From Stephanodiscus triporus (lineage: Eukaryota > Bacillariophyta > Thalassiosirophyceae > Thalassiosirales > Thalassiosiraceae): a stretch of DNA of 11,391 nt. The notes under the pieces are model-generated. The model ran no database searches and was not told where the DNA came from. It saw only the letters and a list, made by a program, of their open reading frames with translations. Shown here in pieces: positions 7,225 to 11,391 of the stretch. The stretch is taken from positions 1 through 11,391 of the forward strand of contig JALLAZ010002969.1 in assembly GCA_036939755.1 (NCBI GenBank), in the 5' to 3' direction. The number at the start of each line of letters is the position of its first letter. Positions within the stretch are counted from its first letter, which is position 1. The translations under genes were made by a program, and so were the position numbers.

Positions 7225-10200
7225 TTAGTGTAGTACTCTATCTTCTTCGTCGGGATCCTCGTCAACAATGTCGGGAAAATCATCCATGCTGCCATCACTG
7301 TCTTCTTCGTCTTCATTTTCCTCCTCATGTTGTTCAGCGTGGACACCGTCTACCATTGATGCATCCACTCCATCTCTAAGCAGATCGCTACTGGTAGTTT
7401 GGGGTTCATTCTTTTCTTCGATGTTGATAGAAGTTTTTGGTAGAGATTGAGCCACAGAAGCATGTTCATCTCTTACATCTGATTTGCCACTATCTTTGCT
7501 GGGCTTACTGTTGATTTCAGACTCAGACCTTTCGTCTGCCACAGCAATTACTTCATTTGCCACTTTCGTCTCCTCGGGAATATGAGAATTACACGAGACA
7601 ATCCGCTTCGGATCAGGCGATGTGTGAGTTTCCGCGTCGATAGCCTCCTTCTTGGCTTTCTTGCTCGACTTCGTATCAGATTTTTCCGCCCTTCTTTTAT
7701 CTTGAGCTTCCTTGGAAGCAGCGATTTCCATTTTTGACTTGCTCATACCGTGCATTAATGCAGACGCAGTCATTCCCCAGTCATTATTTGCCGTTTCACC
7801 AACATAGCCTACTCTTGTGGGTATCATTATCGGCGGCGCTCTGGGTGTCGTGAAGGCATCAAATACACAAAGCGTCGAAAGTGCCGCAGATGCAACCGAA
7901 ACGTCGGGGTCGCGCCGCAACATCATGGATACCGTTCGGACGAGATCTGAAATCGTGCTTCGTCCGCCATCTCCCCACGGGACGCAAGCGCAATTCATCC
8001 CGAGTTGCAGCATCGCTCGCTTCACTTGAGAATACGCAAAGATGGAGCTGCATCCGCGCGAGTACAATGCAGATAGGCAGGTGTGCGTTATCGAATCTAG
8101 GGTGCCGCGTACATTGCTGGGAATGAGTCCCCCAAATACAGCGATACATGCTGCTAATGCATTTGATGATGCTTCAACTAGCTTGGCCTTTTCGCCAAGT
8201 GTGCCCCATTCATCCTCGATCCCGCTCAAAGCCCCACCTTGTACCTGCTCCAGCAAGCACCCACCCAACAACACCAACGCCCTCGAAACAGACTTGGCGG
8301 TGCTCGTCGAGGACATCACGCCGGATCCCAACGATACGGCGGCAACGTGAAATGTTCGGACGGATTCTATTCGCAGCTTTATTGATCCGCGCAGCCGTGA
8401 TCCTCCCGCCCTTGACGCCGCCCTATTGCCACCCTCGCCGACGCCGCCTCTTCTCATGCTTCCGTCGACCACGGAGACCAACGCCGTGGAACACGAGGAT
8501 TGCAGATTCGAAACAGCCATCCCCACGACACGTCGAGCCCTACCGATAATCCCCGACCCACCGCGACAGGACTCCATGACGACGTCCAGGAGGATGTGCC
8601 CGCACGACAGAACATCCGGAGCAATTGCCATCGCCGCATCGGGGGATATCAACCCCCCGTCTACGGGGATGGATCGCAGGCGCGATTTGGTCATGCGATG
8701 CCTCGCCTCTGCGGCGAGGGGGAAGGATAGGAGGACCTCGGACGCGTCTAGGAGGGAATCCAACGGCAGGACGAGAACGTTGGGTCTGTGATGGAGGGGA
8801 TATCCCTCCATGACCAAGAGCGATCGAATGTACCTCGTGAGACATCGTATCCTGCGGAGAAGGGCTCGAGAACGATGCTCGTCGGTGGGATCCTTGCCTA
8901 GATCGAGCTCGTCCTCGCCGCGCACGAGGGACGGCTCATCTTTGGCGAATCTCGTCCAACGAGCATGATCGTTCAACAAGTTTGGACGGTCCCTCGCCGC
9001 GTCTTTCGTCCTCGACTTGCCGCCGCCGCATCCGTTCTTGCCGTCCAGGCCCCGCATGGGAAAGAAGTCCTCGATCGCCCACCGCAGCAACGCGACGCCG
9101 TCGACGACGCAACGCGACCAGATTTCGGACGGCGGCGTGCCGTCCGAATCGCCGGCCAGGGGCAACGACGACAACACGGCACATGCCGCGCGTCGGACGC
9201 CACCGAAGACGATATCGTCGTCGTCGTCGTCGCTGCCGCCGCCGGCGCTCAACTCGTCGAGTACGCTCCAAGTCGCATCGCGCAATGTCTGCAGGGTCTT
9301 CGTTGATCGGGACAACTTCGTTCCCAGGAGTGTGATTACCGACGCGCACGATCTGAAGCATCCCATCAGGCCGTGCAGCGCAGCGTCCACGTCCATTCCA
9401 TCGTCATCCCGACGATCGCCATCGCAGCGACTGAAAAAATATCGGACGTTGTCCGCGAGTGCGTCCAACAGGTGCGATCCCACGCTCCCGATCATGTCCC
9501 CCTCGACGGACGCGCACGACACGTCGCCATTCGGGGACGGCATCCTCCCGTCCCTGGCATGATCGCACAGCGAGGACAGGACGTCGAGCGCCGCGCATGT
9601 CATCGAAGGCGTCGCGCGACGACCGCGACCGCCTCCCGCGCGAGCGCCGGCCGTGGGGTCGTCGGTCCTCTTCCTGCGGCCGACGAAGACGCCGAGTATT
9701 TTGCACATCGCCGTGATCACCGACCCCTCGTGCAGGTCGTGCACGTCCCCCGACGAGCCCGAGGATGCACGGCGGTGGTGCTGCGAATCGTCGACGCCAT
9801 CGCCGGGAGAATTGATCGAATCGATGTAGATCCCGTAGGACGCCGCGGAAAACGACCCCGCGCCGCCGATGCCGCCGGCGCCGCTCTTTTTCCTCCGTCG
9901 CTTCTTCGCCCCCGCGTCGCCGTCGACGCTCGCGTGGCCTGCAGCTGTCGTTGCGGCGATGGCGGCGGAGAAGGGGGCGGAAGCGGAAGAGGAGGAGGAG
10001 GAGGAAGACCTCTCCGAGGCGCGGTTGTGATAAGCCGCGGCCCTGCCGACGTCGTCGTCGAACAGCCCCCGTCGACGAATCGAGGAATTGAGGGATCGCA
10101 GCTGAGATACCAGTTCGAATTCCAATCGATCGATCTCCCTTTCGTCGTCTTCGTCGCCAAAGTCGCGATCCAGTCGTTCGGTGTCGTCGTCGAGCTTCTT

Positions 10201-10263
10201 CCTCGTCCTGCCGAGGAGAAGCCTGTCCCGCGAGCGCACGAGGTCGATCAGCGTTCGGCCCAT
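7225..10263 (-). CDS. Large nuclear-type protein with acidic tail, tentatively PELP1/Rix1-like
   Basis: One uninterrupted 1012-residue ORF. The N-terminal part is charged and low in complexity: a serine run (86-93), KKRRRKK (120-126) and an aspartate run near 340-350. The middle (about 170-810) looks like alpha-helical HEAT-type repeats. Near 800-815 lies a TPRAPPIMIP segment similar in kind to the HPRxPP motif of PELP1. A Lys-rich, NLS-like segment (about 845-880) and a Glu/Asp tail (980-1012) with DDFPDIVDEDPDEED follow. PELP1/Rix1 proteins work in the nucleolus with WDR18/Ipi3 and TEX10/Ipi1 in 60S ribosome maturation, and their tails are acidic. The assignment rests on architecture and short motifs only. 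The frame is also open from the ATG upstream to the N at 10301, so the true start could be further 5'. The GC-rich half spans about 8400-10260. Confidence 0.6.
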   Translation of the reverse strand: MGRTLIDLVRSRDRLLLGRTRKKLDDDTERLDRDFGDEDDEREIDRLEFELVSQLRSLNSSIRRRGLFDDDVGRAAAYHNRASERSSSSSSSSASAPFSAAIAATTAAGHASVDGDAGAKKRRRKKSGAGGIGGAGSFSAASYGIYIDSINSPGDGVDDSQHHRRASSGSSGDVHDLHEGSVITAMCKILGVFVGRRKRTDDPTAGARAGGGRGRRATPSMTCAALDVLSSLCDHARDGRMPSPNGDVSCASVEGDMIGSVGSHLLDALADNVRYFFSRCDGDRRDDDGMDVDAALHGLMGCFRSCASVITLLGTKLSRSTKTLQTLRDATWSVLDELSAGGGSDDDDDDIVFGGVRRAACAVLSSLPLAGDSDGTPPSEIWSRCVVDGVALLRWAIEDFFPMRGLDGKNGCGGGKSRTKDAARDRPNLLNDHARWTRFAKDEPSLVRGEDELDLGKDPTDEHRSRALLRRIRCLTRYIRSLLVMEGYPLHHRPNVLVLPLDSLLDASEVLLSFPLAAEARHRMTKSRLRSIPVDGGLISPDAAMAIAPDVLSCGHILLDVVMESCRGGSGIIGRARRVVGMAVSNLQSSCSTALVSVVDGSMRRGGVGEGGNRAASRAGGSRLRGSIKLRIESVRTFHVAAVSLGSGVMSSTSTAKSVSRALVLLGGCLLEQVQGGALSGIEDEWGTLGEKAKLVEASSNALAACIAVFGGLIPSNVRGTLDSITHTCLSALYSRGCSSIFAYSQVKRAMLQLGMNCACVPWGDGGRSTISDLVRTVSMMLRRDPDVSVASAALSTLCVFDAFTTPRAPPIMIPTRVGYVGETANNDWGMTASALMHGMSKSKMEIAASKEAQDKRRAEKSDTKSSKKAKKEAIDAETHTSPDPKRIVSCNSHIPEETKVANEVIAVADERSESEINSKPSKDSGKSDVRDEHASVAQSLPKTSINIEEKNEPQTTSSDLLRDGVDASMVDGVHAEQHEEENEDEEDSDGSMDDFPDIVDEDPDEEDRVLH
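7330..7384. repeat. Copy 1 of an exact 55-bp direct repeat (inside the large minus-strand gene)
   Basis: These 55 bases lie in the coding region for the acidic C-terminal part of the large gene. They are identical to 10302-10356, which starts directly after the N. Flanking bases differ on both sides. The copy here is in normal coding context and is taken as the original. Confidence 0.95.
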
Positions 10264-10300
10264 CTCGTCGTTGTGGGTAGTAGAACGGTCGATTAAAAGA

Positions 10301-10301
10301 N
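10301..10301. other. Single N, scaffold join
   Basis: One ambiguous base separates the left contig, ending 37 bases upstream of the large gene's ATG, from a right contig that begins with the 55-bp repeat. A lone N is commonly a placeholder for a gap of unknown or negative size, so real distance and even adjacency are uncertain here. Confidence 0.8.
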
Positions 10302-10356
10302 TTGTTCAGCGTGGACACCGTCTACCATTGATGCATCCACTCCATCTCTAAGCAGA
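10302..10356. repeat. Copy 2 of the 55-bp direct repeat, at the contig edge
   Basis: The repeat begins at the first base after the N and is a perfect match to 7330-7384 in the same orientation. It stops seven bases before the end of the next gene. Such an exact match abutting a gap is typical of a shared k-mer at contig ends, though a true short duplication cannot be excluded. Confidence 0.95.
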
Positions 10357-10363
10357 ATCTACA

Positions 10364-10981
10364 TCAGCGTTGGAACTTCGGTGTCAACCGTCCGCCTACT
10401 ATACCTTTGGATAATTGGTGGGACGAAGCGCTTGGATCGTCCCAAGAGGGCCTAGGGGCGAGGGCGGGCGATACTTTCATGCCAACGCCAATCTCGAAGA
10501 TCTTGGGCATGCGGAAGAAGCTTACTCCATCGACAAACAGGTCGTATTGCCTCCAGTCGGAATTTGGGATCAGGAGCGTGTCCATACTGAGACTCATGTT
10601 CGCTGCGTGGGAGACCACGAAAAAGGTGTGACCATTCTCGTCTCGCCAGGAATGCGAAAACTTGGTCTGCGTCGAGTCGTCAACCGCGAAAAACACCTCA
10701 TGGCGATCGAACGCAACAGCCTGTTTTCCTGATGAGAGGGACCACGTCACGATGACCTCGTGCTCGACCCCTCGGCATTCGGCGCCTCTCTTACCGCCGT
10801 AGAGGGCCTCCATGTTCGTGTATCCGAATTTGAATCGAACGATCCGCTTGGAGGCGGCGACGAAGAGTCCGCAGTTGACGGCGGCAAAATCAACTTGATA
10901 TGCGGTGTGCGTAACCTGCGATAGTCGAAGAAGACTACTATCCGGAACTAACTGGGAGATGCTTGGGCCGGTAATATCCAT
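10364..10981 (-). CDS. Conserved algal-type protein of unknown function, weak resemblance to FAIM1-like beta domain
   Basis: An uninterrupted 205-residue ORF from ATG 10981 to TGA 10364. The segment from about 29 to 165 looks like a compact beta-rich domain: VDFAAVN, then EHEVIVTWSLSSGKQAVAFD, FSHSWRDENGHTFFVVSHA, and finally WRQYDLFVDGVSFFRMPKI. The alternation of beta-strands with SGK and DG turns recalls Fas apoptotic inhibitory molecule (FAIM1) domains. I also recall similar proteins as a conserved family in diatoms. Neither can be confirmed here. The last 40 residues are Pro/Ser/Gly-rich and probably disordered. No signal peptide or membrane segment is visible, so a cytosolic or nuclear location is likely. 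The stop lies eight bases right of the 55-bp repeat, so the 3' UTR given here may belong to another locus. Confidence 0.65.
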   Translation of the reverse strand: MDITGPSISQLVPDSSLLRLSQVTHTAYQVDFAAVNCGLFVAASKRIVRFKFGYTNMEALYGGKRGAECRGVEHEVIVTWSLSSGKQAVAFDRHEVFFAVDDSTQTKFSHSWRDENGHTFFVVSHAANMSLSMDTLLIPNSDWRQYDLFVDGVSFFRMPKIFEIGVGMKVSPALAPRPSWDDPSASSHQLSKGIVGGRLTPKFQR

Positions 10982-11391
10982 GGTTTATTTGAGTCAATAA
11001 AGTTTGCTTGTGACTCTGCTGGCAGAACGGCGTTGTCCTGGCAATTCGGAGAACGGCAACGAGCGACCGCTACCTAGTCGGTCTGTGGATGTCGATGAAA
11101 TAATCGTCCGTGGAAAATTCCATGTTGTGTGAAAAAAACGGCTGGTGCTTCCAACGTGGATTCACTGGAGCAGCCCCCATGAAGGACGCAATTCCAATGT
11201 CGACAAGTCAATGATCTGACGACAATCGTCCCATCCATCGTGTCGATGGAACCCTCAGAAAACACACCCACTGACACCTTAACCGGCGCTACATAATCCA
11301 AATCAAGTGCTCATTTTTGCCCCGACGGAGATACTATGGTACGAGTTTAATCTGGGTTTTGAAACGTCCCCCAGATTTTTTTCGACGTACG
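10982..11391. other. No supported gene: presumed upstream region of the 205-residue gene
   Basis: This 410-bp stretch lies 5' of the minus-strand gene and should hold its promoter and 5' UTR. A 75-codon minus-strand frame (11301-11074) has no recognisable domain and looks like chance. An 8-bp stem (11349-11356 with 11370-11377) followed by a T-run is present but has no clear role in a eukaryote. Nothing else stands out. Confidence 0.5.

Noticed and set aside
9373..10318. Long plus-strand and second minus-strand frames of about 305 codons
   Set aside because: They overlap the GC-rich part of the 1012-residue gene; arginine- and valine-rich composition reflects GC bias. One runs through the N.
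11074..11301. Minus-strand 75-codon frame upstream of the 205-residue gene
   Set aside because: Short, no domain, no supporting context; it could be a chance frame in the upstream region.
11349..11383. Stem-loop followed by a T-run resembling an intrinsic terminator
   Set aside because: The window is eukaryotic, so a bacterial-type terminator has no expected meaning, and no Pol III gene was found beside it.

Overview
The window looks like nuclear DNA of a unicellular alga, most likely a centric diatom. I judge this from compact convergent genes, a 92-base GT-AG intron, a secreted protein with a cysteine pattern I associate with diatom families, and a tyrosine-recombinase retrotransposon of a kind found in algae and oomycetes. 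The species is not identified. A single N at 10301 marks a scaffold join.

Bases 1 to about 5815 hold most of a retrotransposon in + orientation, in the order Gag-like, reverse transcriptase/RNase H, tyrosine recombinase. The 5' terminal repeat is not in the window. The Gag-like gene (25-2065) carries one in-frame TAA (289) and two single-base frame losses (about 815 and about 990). Pol (2066-4933) is open throughout and lies in the same frame as the Gag C-terminus. Only one TGA (2063-2065) separates them, a GC-rich hairpin follows 7 nt later, and Pol has no ATG until 2453. The recombinase (from ATG 4489) overlaps the end of Pol in the -1 frame and is broken by a one-base loss at about 5493, just before its catalytic tyrosine.

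Bases 5960-7149 hold a two-exon secreted or membrane-anchored protein with a 48-bp in-frame tandem duplication directly after the signal peptide. It converges with a long minus-strand gene (10263-7225). That gene encodes a 1012-residue protein with a Lys-rich nuclear-type segment and a very acidic tail, tentatively a PELP1/Rix1-like ribosome-biogenesis factor. Its N-terminal half is much more GC-rich and simpler in sequence than its C-terminal half.

Right of the N, the first 55 bases (10302-10356) are an exact direct copy of 7330-7384 inside the long gene, so the join may be an assembly artefact. Beyond it lies an intact 205-residue minus-strand gene (10981-10364) with a weak resemblance to FAIM1-type beta domains. 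Bases 10982-11391 contain no gene that I can support.
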